Part shown: one piece after another, positions 32,051 through 40,790 of the stretch
Numbering within the stretch: the first letter of the stretch is position 1
Layout: each line of letters begins with the position of its first letter
Assembly: GCA_030263665.1 (NCBI GenBank)
Contig: SZPK01000010.1
Location: forward strand, 56,814-120,813
Source: Villigracilis sp024434165
GTDB taxonomy: Bacteria > Chloroflexota > Anaerolineae > Anaerolineales > Villigracilaceae
Direction of reading: 5' to 3'
DNA: 64,000 nt
Notes under the pieces: model-generated
What the model saw: only the letters and a program-made list of their open reading frames with translations
The model's database searches: none
Told to the model about the DNA's origin: nothing
Position numbers and translations under genes: made by a program

Positions 32051-33322
32051 ATGCCCGAATTCCTGACGCTCCTCCCGCCCGACCAGGCACGTGACAAATT
32101 GCTCTCGCATCTTCCCAAGGCGGCGGTTGATTCTGAACCCCTGGCAGTGGATTCCGCTTTGGGCAGAGTTGCCGCAGAGGATGTCGCTGCCCCGCACCCG
32201 CTGCCCGAATTTCCCAGAACCACCGTGGATGGCTACGCTGTCCGCGCAAAGGATACCTTCGGCGCAACGGACTCACTGCCCGCCTACCTCCGGCTCGTTG
32301 GCGAAGTGCCAATGGGGGACGAGCCGCCTTTTGAAATCGGCGCAGGTCAATGCGCCTTGATTCACACCGGCGGGATGTTGCCCAAAGGCGCGGACGCGGT
32401 GGTGATGCTGGAATACACACAGCAGACCTTCGAGGTCTCCAAAGATTTTGGAGGTCCCACTTCCGAAATCGAAATCTTCAAAGCCGTCGCCGAAGGCGAG
32501 AACGTCATCCGCATTGGGGAGGATGTCGCCAAAGGGCAGGTGGTTATCCCAAAAGGAACCATCCTGCGTCCCGCTGAAATCGGCGGCTTGATGGCGCTGG
32601 GAATCACTGCTTTGCGCGTAGCCAAATTGGTGCGAGTGGGGTTGATCTCAACCGGAGATGAGGTAATCGAGCCGAGTCAGCATCCGCGTCCGGGTCAGGT
32701 GCGTGACATCAATTCATACACGCTGGGCGCACTCGTCGAAAAAAGCGGCGGGGCGGCGATCCGCTATGGGATTTTTGCCGACCGGTTCGAGGTCCTGAAA
32801 GAGGCGGCGGCGAAGGCGCTTTCCGAGTGCGACATGGTCATCATCACCGCCGGGTCGTCGGCATCCACAAGAGACATGACCGCCGAAGTCATCCGCCAAC
32901 TGGGCGAGCCGGGCGTGCTTGTGCATGGCATCAACACCCGCCCCGGCAAACCCACGATTTTGGGCGTGTGCGATGGCAAAGCGGTGATCGGCTTGCCCGG
33001 CAACCCGGTCAGCGCGCTGGTGAACGGATATTTGTTCGTCGTGCCTGTCATCGAAAAATTGCTGGGTGCGCTGCCAAGACCAAAACCGACTGTGCAGGCG
33101 AGACTTACTGTCAATCTTCCCTCACAAGCCGGGCGTGAAGATTGGTGGGCGGTGAAACTAATCGTCAATCGTCAATCGTCAATCGTCAATTACGAGGCCG
33201 ACCCCATCTTCGGCAAATCCAACCTTATCTTCACGCTTGCCGCCGCGGATGGGTTATTGAAAATTCACGCCGACGCCACCGGCTTGAGTGCGGGTGAACT
33301 TGTGGAGGTCATGCTGATCTAA
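32051..33322 (+). CDS. moeA: Molybdopterin molybdenumtransferase
   Basis: MoeA inserts molybdate into adenylated molybdopterin, needed by formate dehydrogenase and the xanthine-dehydrogenase-type enzyme elsewhere in the window. The 423-residue protein shows FPRTTVDGYAVRA near 54-66, IHTGGMLPKGADAVVMLE near 104-121, RVGLISTGDEVIEP near 196 and ITAGSSASTRDM near 277, where GGxS is the substrate site, then RPGKPTILG and GLPGNPVSALV near 305-330. Domain IV is interrupted at about residues 370-381 by IVNRQSSIVNY, encoded by five ATCGTCA repeats in frame. Confidence 0.9.
   Translation: MPEFLTLLPPDQARDKLLSHLPKAAVDSEPLAVDSALGRVAAEDVAAPHPLPEFPRTTVDGYAVRAKDTFGATDSLPAYLRLVGEVPMGDEPPFEIGAGQCALIHTGGMLPKGADAVVMLEYTQQTFEVSKDFGGPTSEIEIFKAVAEGENVIRIGEDVAKGQVVIPKGTILRPAEIGGLMALGITALRVAKLVRVGLISTGDEVIEPSQHPRPGQVRDINSYTLGALVEKSGGAAIRYGIFADRFEVLKEAAAKALSECDMVIITAGSSASTRDMTAEVIRQLGEPGVLVHGINTRPGKPTILGVCDGKAVIGLPGNPVSALVNGYLFVVPVIEKLLGALPRPKPTVQARLTVNLPSQAGREDWWAVKLIVNRQSSIVNYEADPIFGKSNLIFTLAAADGLLKIHADATGLSAGELVEVMLI
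33158..33192. repeat. ATCGTCA heptamer array in frame inside moeA
   Basis: Five consecutive units (AATCGTC with the last ending AATTAC) total 35 bases. They read IVNRQSSIVNY in the moeA frame and sit in the C-terminal domain, where the family has a loop. Confidence 0.85.
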
Positions 33323-33323
33323 A

Positions 33324-33749
33324 ATGGAATACAAACGCGGCAACTATATCATTTCCGACGACCCCGCGCGGCTCGACCTCGACGCTGTCTCTGATTTTCT
33401 CTCCCGCGCTTATTGGGCAGATACACGCCCGCGCGATGTGATCGAAAAGTCCATCCAACACTCGCTGAACTTTGGGGTGTATGATGGAGAGAGGCAAATT
33501 GGATTTGCCCGCGTGGTGACAGACCGCGCGGTTTTTGCGTATTTATGCGATGTCTTCATCCACGAAGATTATCGCGGAAATGCCCTCGGCAAATGGATGA
33601 TGGAATGTGTGCTATCCCATCCCGACTTGCAGAGTTTGAAACGCTGGTGCTTGTTAACCCGCGATGCGCACGGGTTGTATCGCCAGTTCGGCTTCACCGA
33701 ACTCAACGACCCTGCCCGCTGGATGGAAAAACTCGACTCATCCAAATAG
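33324..33749 (+). CDS. GNAT-family N-acetyltransferase
   Basis: A 141-residue acetyltransferase similar to the small YhbS/ElaA-like GNATs: IGFARVVTDRAVFAYLCDVFIHEDYRGNALGKWMMECVL with the acetyl-CoA motif DYRGNALGKWMM near 82-93 and a C-terminal GLYRQFGFTEL. It starts two bases after the moeA stop and is probably expressed with it. The substrate is unknown. Confidence 0.85.
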   Translation: MEYKRGNYIISDDPARLDLDAVSDFLSRAYWADTRPRDVIEKSIQHSLNFGVYDGERQIGFARVVTDRAVFAYLCDVFIHEDYRGNALGKWMMECVLSHPDLQSLKRWCLLTRDAHGLYRQFGFTELNDPARWMEKLDSSK

Positions 33750-33754
33750 CCATC

Positions 33755-33815
33755 CACTCACCCCGACCACTGATCACTGATTACTGATTACTGGTTACTG
33801 ATCACTGATCACTGC
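33755..33815. repeat. TGATCAC/TGATTAC heptamer array
   Basis: About eight units (ACTGATCACTGATTACTGAT and so on) with exact 7-bp period fill most of the gap before the antiporter gene. Confidence 0.9.
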
Positions 33816-33868
33816 CTCCGCCCACTCACCTTCCCCTCAAGCACTTATCTCTGATCCAAGGATTCTTC

Positions 33869-35839
33869 ATGCTTCTCGAACTCTTTGCCAAACCCGTCGG
33901 CTTCTTCCTGATCGTCATGGCGATCATCCTCATCACACCGCTGATATCCGAGCGGTTGAAACTGCCCGGCATCATCGGCATCATCATCGGCGGGATGCTC
34001 ATCGGTCCGCACGGCTTTGGCTTGCTGGAAGACAACGACCGCATCCAATTCCTCTCCACCATCGGGCTGGTCTATCTCATGTTCAGCGCCGGTTTGGAAG
34101 TGGACATCAACCAGTTCATGAAAGTCCGCTCTCGCGCGCTGGTGTTTGGCGTCATCACATTCACGTTCCCTCAGTTGATGGGCATGGGGCTGGGTTACAT
34201 CCTCGGTCTCGACTGGCTTGGGATGATTCTGCTCGGTTCCGCGTTCGCTTCGCATACGCTGATCGCCTTCCCCCTGCTCACCAAACTCGGCGTCACGCGC
34301 AACGAAGCGGTGGCAGTGACCACCGGCGCAACCGTCCTCACCGACATCGGCGCGTTCATCGTGCTGGCGGTGGTGCTTGGAGCGAAGAACGGCGGCGGCA
34401 TTTCGTTCGGTTATTTTGCGCAATTGTTTGGATTGTTGGCGCTGTTGACTGCGCTGATCATCGTCGTCCTGCCGCGCGTGGGCAAGTGGGTTTTCCAAAA
34501 ACTTACAGGGCGCGCGCTGGAATTCCAATTCGTCATCGTGATTCTTTTCATCGCGGCGTTTTCCGCCGAACTGATTGGCGTGCACGAAGTGGTCGGCGCA
34601 TTCCTTGCGGGGCTGGCGGTCAACTCGATGCTGCCGCGTCACAGTCCCGTAGGCGGGCACGTGTTGTTCATCGGCGAGTCGTTTTTCATCCCGCTCTTTC
34701 TGCTTTACAGCGGTCTCATCACCGACCCGCTTACTTTCCTCGAAAGCCCGCAGACCCTTGTCATTGCGCTCGGCGTGACGTTCGTTGCCTACGTCTCCAA
34801 ACTCGCCGCTGCGTGGGTCACGGCAAAGATTTACAAATATTCCCGCTCCGAATTTTGGACGGTGTACGGCTTGTCCCATGCGCAGGCAGCGGTGACGATT
34901 CCAACCCTGGTCATTGGTTTGAACACTGGACTGTTTGACTCCACCCTGTTCAACGCCGCCATCCTGATGATTCTCCTCACTTCGATCACCTCGCCCCTTG
35001 TCGTCCAGCGCTTCGCGTCGGACCTGCAAACTGCCGCCGCCGAAGAAGAGTCTGTTCCACTCTTTGGGCGGATTCTCGTCCCCGTGGCGGACACGAAACA
35101 GTCCGAGGGGTTGGTTGCGTTTGCCAGTCTGCTTGCGCGCAATTCCAAAGGGAAGGTGCTGGCGGTCAGTGTTGCCAACGATAGGGGACCCAGCCAGGAC
35201 AACAGCCTCATCATGCACAAGGAATTGCTCGGCAAGGTGAAAGAAAACCTGTTCGACCCGGAAACAGAGATCGAACTCATCCCGCGCCTTGCCACCACTC
35301 ACGCTCAGGGCATCCTGCATACCGCCCGCGAGGAAAACGCCTCGCTGATTATCATGGGCTGGCGTGGAAAACGCACCCTGCGCGAGAACGTCCTCGGCTC
35401 CGTGCTGGATGAGGTCGTTTGGGGTTCGGAAACGCCCGTGGTGGCGGGAAAACTGCCCCTGCCCTTGAACAGCATGAGACGGGTGATTTTCATTGTCCCT
35501 GCCAATGCCGTCCCGCCGATTGCCCTGCGCCGTATGTTGGAAGCAAACCTGGCAATCGCCAAATCGCTCAACGTGCCTCTCGTCATCCGCGCGGACAGGA
35601 GTTACCTGCAAACCTTCGAAGCCCTGCTCGCCGCACTCGAGCCCGATCACAAAGTGGCATTGGAGATGCTCGGCGATCAGCTCAAGCCCGAAAGGCTCGA
35701 GCACGAAGCCGTGAGCGACTTCCTCATCCTGCCAGGCTTCGGTTCCCGCAAGCGCGTTCAGGACACGCTGGGCAACATCCCCGAACAGATCGCCAAATCC
35801 TTTGACGGCAACCTCGCCATTTTGCATTTCGACAAGTAA
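33869..35839 (+). CDS. Kef-type cation:proton antiporter with universal-stress-protein domain
   Basis: The 656-residue protein has an N-terminal CPA2 antiporter domain of about twelve membrane segments (residues 1-395): PGIIGIIIGGMLIGPHGFGLL, MFSAGLEVDI, and the transport-site aspartate region TTGATVLTDIGAF near 150. The C-terminal part (about 400-656) is cytoplasmic and resembles two universal-stress-protein domains (RILVPVADTKQSEGLVAFA; IIMGWRGKRTLRENVLGSVLDEV near 495). It probably moves K+ or Na+ against protons with control by the C-terminal nucleotide-binding part. A long antisense open frame on the other strand is a codon-bias shadow. Confidence 0.88.
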   Translation: MLLELFAKPVGFFLIVMAIILITPLISERLKLPGIIGIIIGGMLIGPHGFGLLEDNDRIQFLSTIGLVYLMFSAGLEVDINQFMKVRSRALVFGVITFTFPQLMGMGLGYILGLDWLGMILLGSAFASHTLIAFPLLTKLGVTRNEAVAVTTGATVLTDIGAFIVLAVVLGAKNGGGISFGYFAQLFGLLALLTALIIVVLPRVGKWVFQKLTGRALEFQFVIVILFIAAFSAELIGVHEVVGAFLAGLAVNSMLPRHSPVGGHVLFIGESFFIPLFLLYSGLITDPLTFLESPQTLVIALGVTFVAYVSKLAAAWVTAKIYKYSRSEFWTVYGLSHAQAAVTIPTLVIGLNTGLFDSTLFNAAILMILLTSITSPLVVQRFASDLQTAAAEEESVPLFGRILVPVADTKQSEGLVAFASLLARNSKGKVLAVSVANDRGPSQDNSLIMHKELLGKVKENLFDPETEIELIPRLATTHAQGILHTAREENASLIIMGWRGKRTLRENVLGSVLDEVVWGSETPVVAGKLPLPLNSMRRVIFIVPANAVPPIALRRMLEANLAIAKSLNVPLVIRADRSYLQTFEALLAALEPDHKVALEMLGDQLKPERLEHEAVSDFLILPGFGSRKRVQDTLGNIPEQIAKSFDGNLAILHFDK

Positions 35840-35856
35840 CGCGGATTCCTCGCGCG

Positions 35857-36930
35857 TTACTTCAAATATGTGTCGAAGAATTCAATCGTCCGCTTCATGG
35901 CGGTGGAAAAATAGTTCGAGATATTGTGATTGTCGCCATCGTAAAGATACAAGTCGGCGATCTTGCCCTGCGCCCGCGCCAGCTCCGCCAAACGGATGGA
36001 AAAAGCCGCAGGGACGTCGTCATCAGCCGTCCCGTGATGTAATTGAAGCGGTCCAGAGAGATCCGCAAGATAGGATGTGGCGGAGACCGAATCCCAAAAC
36101 GCGGGATTCTGCTCTGGCGTCCCATACGCTTCGATCCATGCGGTTCTCCATCCCACTCCGCGCGAACTCGGCGACGGCGTGAACGAACCCGTCCGACGCC
36201 AGTTGTAAAGCATTTCCTGATACGAGGCGACCACGCCCGCCCAGATCACACCCGCTTTGACATCTTTTGAAACGACCATCGCACGCAGGGTGAGGTATCC
36301 GCCCATCGAATGTCCCCACATGCCGATCCTTTCGGGATTCACTTCGGGCATTCGTTTCAACGACGCGACGGCGTTCATCACGTCAATCAAATAGCCTGGG
36401 TGACCGTACGCGCCCGTGGCTTCCCCTTCGGATTGGTCGTGCCCGCGATAGTCAATGCGAAAGACCACGTATCCCGCCCGCGCGAGTTGATCTACATAAG
36501 CGATGTACCGCTCGGTGGTGCGATAAACGTTTGGCGGGATGTATCCGTGATTGAAAACGATGGCAGGGAAGCCACCCTCCGACGGCGCGCTGTTTGGAAT
36601 GGTAAGCAGCGCGTAAATCTTCAAGCCTTCCGAAAGATAGTAAGCGTAATAACGGCGGTAATTTGCGCCGCGCTCCAGTTCCCTGACGATGGTAATGTCG
36701 CTGCCTGGATAGTTTCCGTTCCGCAATGCAATGATGCTCATGGGATGCGGCACAGGCGTGGCAGTCGCAGCGGGGGTAAGTGTCAGTGTGGATGTCGGCG
36801 TGAATGTATTGGTGCTGGAAACGGTGATCGTGGATGGGGGAGGAGCATTATTTACAGGAGCCAGCGCCTGCGCCGTGCAGGCGGAGATGATCCAAATTGT
36901 CACAATGGACACAAGATAAATTTTTCTCAT
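35857..36930 (-). CDS. Lipoprotein alpha/beta hydrolase (S9-like esterase/peptidase)
   Basis: A 357-residue exported protein with lipobox ISACT at about residue 15 and a Thr/Pro-rich linker to about 60. The alpha/beta-hydrolase domain shows GFPAIVFNHGYIPP near 120, RIDYRGHDQSEG near 160, the nucleophile elbow GMWGHSMGGYLTLRA (Ser near 211), HGTADDDVPAAF with the Asp near 307, and DGDNHNISN with the His near 336. It probably hydrolyses esters or small peptides at the cell surface. It is flanked by a strong hairpin and shows no operon partner. Confidence 0.85.
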   Translation of the reverse strand: MRKIYLVSIVTIWIISACTAQALAPVNNAPPPSTITVSSTNTFTPTSTLTLTPAATATPVPHPMSIIALRNGNYPGSDITIVRELERGANYRRYYAYYLSEGLKIYALLTIPNSAPSEGGFPAIVFNHGYIPPNVYRTTERYIAYVDQLARAGYVVFRIDYRGHDQSEGEATGAYGHPGYLIDVMNAVASLKRMPEVNPERIGMWGHSMGGYLTLRAMVVSKDVKAGVIWAGVVASYQEMLYNWRRTGSFTPSPSSRGVGWRTAWIEAYGTPEQNPAFWDSVSATSYLADLSGPLQLHHGTADDDVPAAFSIRLAELARAQGKIADLYLYDGDNHNISNYFSTAMKRTIEFFDTYLK

Positions 36931-36956
36931 CGCTAAAGTCCTTTGCTGTTAAGAAA

Positions 36957-36991
36957 ACAACAAGAGGCGGTTAATTACCGCCCCTTGTTTT
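36957..36991. terminator. Hairpin upstream of the lipoprotein gene and after nothing obvious
   Basis: AACAAGAGGCGGT pairs with ACCGCCCCTTGTT (one mismatch) around TAATT. Plus-strand T-run TTTTCC follows. It lies between the lipoprotein gene start and the end of the methyltransferase gene; it more likely terminates the methyltransferase operon coming from the right. Confidence 0.5.
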
Positions 36992-36999
36992 CCTCACAT

Positions 37000-37030
37000 C
37001 CGTGTGTTCCTTGTTTACTTGTGTACCTAT
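37000..37030. repeat. Short degenerate array (CTTGTTTACTTGTGTAC)
   Basis: CCTTGTTTACTTGTGTACC units resemble the GTAGACA arrays seen elsewhere, in weakened form. They lie just after the methyltransferase stop codon. Confidence 0.45.
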
Positions 37031-37037
37031 GTTCAAA

Positions 37038-37910
37038 CTACTTCGCCGCCGCTTCCGCCTCTCTCAATTTTTCCGTCGCGCGGAAGTATTTCAAATACCG
37101 CATCGAATTCGCGTCGCGCCCCAGGAGCAAATCCGTCGCGCGGATGGCGCCCCCCAATTTGATCGGATCAGTGATGGAAACTGTCGCGCCGACCTGCATT
37201 GCCAGCGAAAGAAACGCCGCATTGACCGAGTGGCGGTCTGGCAGCCCAAATGAGACGTTGCTCGCTCCCAGGCTGATGTTCACGCCGAACTCGTTTCGCA
37301 CCAGTTCAATCGTCTTCAACGTTACCGTTGCCGCTTTGTAATCATGCCCGACCGTCATCACCAACGGGTCAATGATGATGTCTTCGATGGGGATTCCCAT
37401 TTTTGTGGCGCGTTCGATGATCTTCGCCGCCGCCGCAAGACGACCTTCGGGCGTGGGCGGGATGCCTTCGTCCGCGATTGCCAGCCCGATGACCGCCGCG
37501 CCTCTTTCCTTGACGATGGGCAGGACCGTCGCCAGCTGCTTTTCCTCCCCGTTGACGGAGTTGACCAGCGGCTTGCCGCCCTTGATGGCGTTCAAGCCCG
37601 CCTCGAGAATCTTCGGCTCGTTCGAGTCAATGCACAGCGGCACATCCGTCACCGATTGGACGGCTTCCACCACCAGCGGCATGACCTCCGCCTCCTCGAT
37701 CTGCGGGTGCCCGACATTCACGTCCAGCACGTCCGCGCCCCAATCCACCTGTCGTTTGGCAAGGTGCTTGACGTAGTCCATGTTCCGCTCCACCAGCGCC
37801 TGACCGAGTTTCTTGATGCCCGTCGGATTCAGTTTCTCGCCGATGATGACGAACGGCTTATCGAAGCCGATGACCACTTCCTTCTTTTCTGACTTGAGTA
37901 TCGTGTGCAT
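37038..37910 (-). CDS. Methyltetrahydrofolate:corrinoid methyltransferase (MtgA/MtvA-like)
   Basis: The 290-residue protein has the pterin-binding TIM barrel of the AcsE/MetH folate domain family: VIIGEKLNPTGIKKLG near 20-35, DVLDVNVGHPQIEEAEVMPLV near 57, DSNEPKILEAGLNAIKG near 93, NSVNGEEKQLA near 114, and ISLGASNVSFGLPDRH near 210. It moves a methyl group between a corrinoid protein and tetrahydrofolate. It lies with four MttB homologs and a corrinoid protein on the same strand, so it would take methyl groups from demethylation to folate. I chose 37910 for its GGAGG; an ATG at 37949 overlaps the previous gene. Confidence 0.87.
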   Translation of the reverse strand: MHTILKSEKKEVVIGFDKPFVIIGEKLNPTGIKKLGQALVERNMDYVKHLAKRQVDWGADVLDVNVGHPQIEEAEVMPLVVEAVQSVTDVPLCIDSNEPKILEAGLNAIKGGKPLVNSVNGEEKQLATVLPIVKERGAAVIGLAIADEGIPPTPEGRLAAAAKIIERATKMGIPIEDIIIDPLVMTVGHDYKAATVTLKTIELVRNEFGVNISLGASNVSFGLPDRHSVNAAFLSLAMQVGATVSITDPIKLGGAIRATDLLLGRDANSMRYLKYFRATEKLREAEAAAK

Positions 37911-37941
37911 GGCGCCCTCCGAATTTAATTTAAACAGATTG

Positions 37942-39099
37942 CTATTCATTCAAAAATCTCAACGCCGTTTCCGCCAGCACCGCCGTGCCGATGGGAAGCG
38001 CGCGTTCATCCAGATCGAACTTGGGATGATGCAATTCGTAAACGGGACGTCCCTCGATCATCGTCCCCAGCGTGAACATCGCCCCTGGCGCGTTCTTCAA
38101 AAATTCGGGGAAATCCTCCGCCCCAAGGCTTTTGTGTATCGGGTGGACCTTGTCCTCGCCGAGCAACTCCTTGCCGACCTTCTCGATGGTTTCGGCGACA
38201 TGCTTGTCGTTGACCAGCGGCAGACCGCCGAACAGGAAGCGCAGGTCGTATTCCCCGCCGAGCGTTTTGACGATTTCAAAAACGCGCGTCACTTCCTCGC
38301 GGATTTTCTTTTGCGTTTCGAGCGACGTAAACCGAATCGTGCCCATCATCTCCACTTTGTCGGGGATGACGTTTTCCGCAAACCCGCCGTTGACCGCGCC
38401 AATGCTGACCACAGCGGGCTCGAACGGGTCGAGCCTGCGCGAGATGATGGCGTTCAAACCCATGATGACGTGCGCCAGCATCACGAACGGGTCGTTGCTC
38501 GCGTGCGGATACGCCCCGTGACCGCCCTTGCCTTTGATCGCGGCAAACCATGAATCCACGCCGCCGCCGCTCGGACCTTCGTTGATGGCAATCGTCCCGA
38601 CGGGTCTGGTCGGGTCTACATGCTGGGCGATGACGTAGTCCACGCCGTCCACCGCGCCTTCATCGTACATGCGCATCGCGCCGCTTTTGCCTTCCTCGTC
38701 CGCCGTCTCTTCGCAGGGCTGGAAGAGGAAGCGCACGCGTCCGTTGAATTTTTCCTTTGCCAGAACCCGCGCCGCGCCCAATGCCATTGCCGTGTGCGCG
38801 TCGTGACCGCAGGCGTGCATCTTCCCTGCGTTCTTCGAGACGTATTCGGTCTCGTTCTGCTCGAAGATGGGCAGCGCATCCATATCCGCGCGGATGGCGA
38901 CGACCTTGCCGCCTTCGCCTATCTCCGCCACCACACCTGTTTTGCCCACCCCGCGCTTGACTCGATACCCCATCTTTTCCAATTCGTCCGCCACGATCCC
39001 CGCCGTACGGTGGACATCGAATCCCGTTTCGGGATGCTGGTGAAAGTCCCGCCGCCATTCAATGAGTTCTTCCGAAATTGCATGTGCCTGTTTGAGCAT
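37942..39099 (-). CDS. M20-family amidohydrolase/aminoacylase
   Basis: A 385-residue metallopeptidase-fold enzyme of the M20D (IAA-amino acid hydrolase/HipO/aminoacylase) group: WRRDFHQHPETGFDVHRTA near 14-32, RADMDALPIFEQN near 71, MHACGHDAHTAMALG near 93 with the metal ligands, FQPCEETADEEGKSGAM near 124, and KSLGAEDFPEF near 340. It hydrolyses N-acyl amino acids or similar amides. AAGGAGAT lies well before the ATG at 39099. Its place between a MttB homolog and the folate methyltransferase suggests it may release a methylated amine from a conjugate; that is inference. Confidence 0.87.
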   Translation of the reverse strand: MLKQAHAISEELIEWRRDFHQHPETGFDVHRTAGIVADELEKMGYRVKRGVGKTGVVAEIGEGGKVVAIRADMDALPIFEQNETEYVSKNAGKMHACGHDAHTAMALGAARVLAKEKFNGRVRFLFQPCEETADEEGKSGAMRMYDEGAVDGVDYVIAQHVDPTRPVGTIAINEGPSGGGVDSWFAAIKGKGGHGAYPHASNDPFVMLAHVIMGLNAIISRRLDPFEPAVVSIGAVNGGFAENVIPDKVEMMGTIRFTSLETQKKIREEVTRVFEIVKTLGGEYDLRFLFGGLPLVNDKHVAETIEKVGKELLGEDKVHPIHKSLGAEDFPEFLKNAPGAMFTLGTMIEGRPVYELHHPKFDLDERALPIGTAVLAETALRFLNE

Positions 39100-39106
39100 A
39101 TTATCT

Positions 39107-39190
39107 CCTTTGTCACTGATAAGTTTTCTAACCGACCACTGGTCACTGATCACTGGTCACTGGTCACTGATTACTGATTACTGATTACTA
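39107..39190. repeat. TGATCAC/TGATTAC heptamer array
   Basis: Ten or more 7-bp units (GGTCACTGATCACTGGTCAC, ACTGATTACTGATTAC) occupy the gap between the MttB-like and M20 genes, ending at the MttB-like stop codon. Confidence 0.9.
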
Positions 39191-39191
39191 C

Positions 39192-40607
39192 CTACTTCCT
39201 CCTCACCATTTCCTTCTCAGCCGCCGCCATAATTCTATCCAATTCCTTCTCCTGCTGCGGCTCCAATGGCGGGACCTGATGCTCGCGCAAAATGCGCTCG
39301 GCTTCGTCAATGGCGTGATCCACGATCTGCTTCCTGCCCTTGTCCTCCCATGTATCCCACGAATTGCGTTCCGCCAGTTTGGTCAGCGCCAGTTCGCCCG
39401 CTTTGAGATGCTTGAGCGTGTGTTTCTGCCCGAGGAAATTGCGCGTGCCATCCATCACGTTGCCGATGATTTCCACTGCCAGGTGTTCCACATCCGCGGA
39501 AAGCCCCGCGCGTAAGCGCAGTACGCCGCCCGCGAATTCGTTATCCAGAACCATCTGCGCGTACGAGCCCATCACACCCGCTTCCATCTCGCCGATGCCA
39601 GAGAGTTCGTCTGCGCCAGCCAGCGCAGGGATGGCGGCGTTCAGTCCGCGCTCGAAGGCGTTTTGCGCGTCGAGCGTATGAGCATTGGTGGAGAATCCAT
39701 ACACATTGACGCTGAACCCGTAATAATGTCCGAGTTGAACCGTAGCCGCCGAGGACAAGCCCAACTCCACGCCGCCCCAGATCAATCCCGTGCGCGGCTC
39801 CAACATCCCCAATCTCCCGCAATAGACGGCAGCGCAGCCTGGGTTGACGATCTGCGCCATCACCAGCAGCGCCAGCGTCTCTGCGCTTTGCTGGACGAGA
39901 CTGCCCGTGATGGTCATAGGCGAGGTCGCGCCGCCAGTGGGGGCGGGGAGGTTGGCGCAGATGACGCCTACCTTCGCCATTTCGACAATCGCCGCCGCAG
40001 CGGGATCGTGAATCGTCAACGGGCTGACGGGTGAAAGCGAGAGCGTCAATTCTTCGGGAAGCGTGCCGACCACCTGCGCCATTTCCACGGCATATTTCAC
40101 CTCCTCGGCAAATTGAATGCCAGGACCTTGAATCGGCTTGGTGGTGTATGGCAGCGTGTGGCGATACATGAACAGCGACATCAGTTCGCCAGGCACATCC
40201 TGCGGCGTGAAGAACGGCGTGACCGTATGTGCGTTCGGCAGCGCATCCAGCAGGCGGGTCGAATCGATCACATCCTGGTCTGTGGCGATGCGCCGCGCCC
40301 CAGTTTTGGCGTCGAACACATCCCGCGCGCCGCCGAGGTTGTGGAAATACAAATTCCCGCCGCCCAATTCGTTGACCGTGCCGTTGCGTCCGCGAATCTT
40401 CGGGCGTTTGTTTGCCTTTGCGATGCAATCCATCACCAGGTCGGCGGGCATGCAAACGCGGCTGCCCTTCATCGTGCATCCCGCTTGGAGCAGAATATCC
40501 AAACTCGGTTGATGAGTCCAGATGATTCCAACCTCGCTCATCACCGTCAGCGTGGCTTCGTGCATGGCTTTTACTTCATCGTCCGATAAAAATTTCAACG
40601 GCGGCAT
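39192..40607 (-). CDS. Trimethylamine methyltransferase-family protein, copy 1 (non-pyrrolysine MttB)
   Basis: A 471-residue member of the MttB superfamily (COG5598), which demethylates quaternary or tertiary amines and passes the methyl to a corrinoid protein. The start LKFLSDDEVKAMHEATLTVMSEVGI, PTGGATSPMTITGSLVQQSAETLALLV near 225 and the C-terminal FLGQKHTLKHLKAGEL are family signatures. There is no in-frame UAG, so it lacks pyrrolysine and groups with enzymes such as MtgB (glycine betaine), MtpB (proline betaine) and MtcB (carnitine). The substrate is not known. It is clearly different from copies 2 and 3. Start with GAGGAGAG upstream. Confidence 0.87.
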   Translation of the reverse strand: MPPLKFLSDDEVKAMHEATLTVMSEVGIIWTHQPSLDILLQAGCTMKGSRVCMPADLVMDCIAKANKRPKIRGRNGTVNELGGGNLYFHNLGGARDVFDAKTGARRIATDQDVIDSTRLLDALPNAHTVTPFFTPQDVPGELMSLFMYRHTLPYTTKPIQGPGIQFAEEVKYAVEMAQVVGTLPEELTLSLSPVSPLTIHDPAAAAIVEMAKVGVICANLPAPTGGATSPMTITGSLVQQSAETLALLVMAQIVNPGCAAVYCGRLGMLEPRTGLIWGGVELGLSSAATVQLGHYYGFSVNVYGFSTNAHTLDAQNAFERGLNAAIPALAGADELSGIGEMEAGVMGSYAQMVLDNEFAGGVLRLRAGLSADVEHLAVEIIGNVMDGTRNFLGQKHTLKHLKAGELALTKLAERNSWDTWEDKGRKQIVDHAIDEAERILREHQVPPLEPQQEKELDRIMAAAEKEMVRRK

Positions 40608-40639
40608 TCGCTCTCCTCAAAACTGACCACGGACGATGG

Positions 40640-40790
40640 GCGATTAACCATCGAATTACCCATCGTCCATCATCCATCATTCATCGTCTGTCGTCCATCA
40701 TCCATCATCCATCATTCATCGTCCATCATCCATCATTCATCGTCCATCATCCATCGTCCATCATCCATCATCTGTCGTCCATCGTCCAGC
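40640..40790. repeat. Largest heptamer array (CATCGTC/CATCATC, about 20 units)
   Basis: Near-perfect 7-bp units, CATCGTC, CATCATC, CATCATT and TGTCGTC, run from the MttB-like gene upstream side into the S9 peptidase coding sequence. The last 60 bases encode the peptidase C-terminus (DDGRQMMDDGRWMMDDE). Confidence 0.92.

Noticed and set aside
33845..35827. A 660-codon open frame antisense to the Kef-type antiporter gene
   Set aside because: The sense frame has clear antiporter and stress-protein motifs. The antisense product is a Gln/His/Asp/Arg-rich low-complexity sequence typical of codon-bias shadows.
40640..40790. CRISPR array
   Set aside because: The repeats are 7 bp and directly adjacent. 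There are no 25-40-bp repeats with unique spacers and no cas genes nearby.
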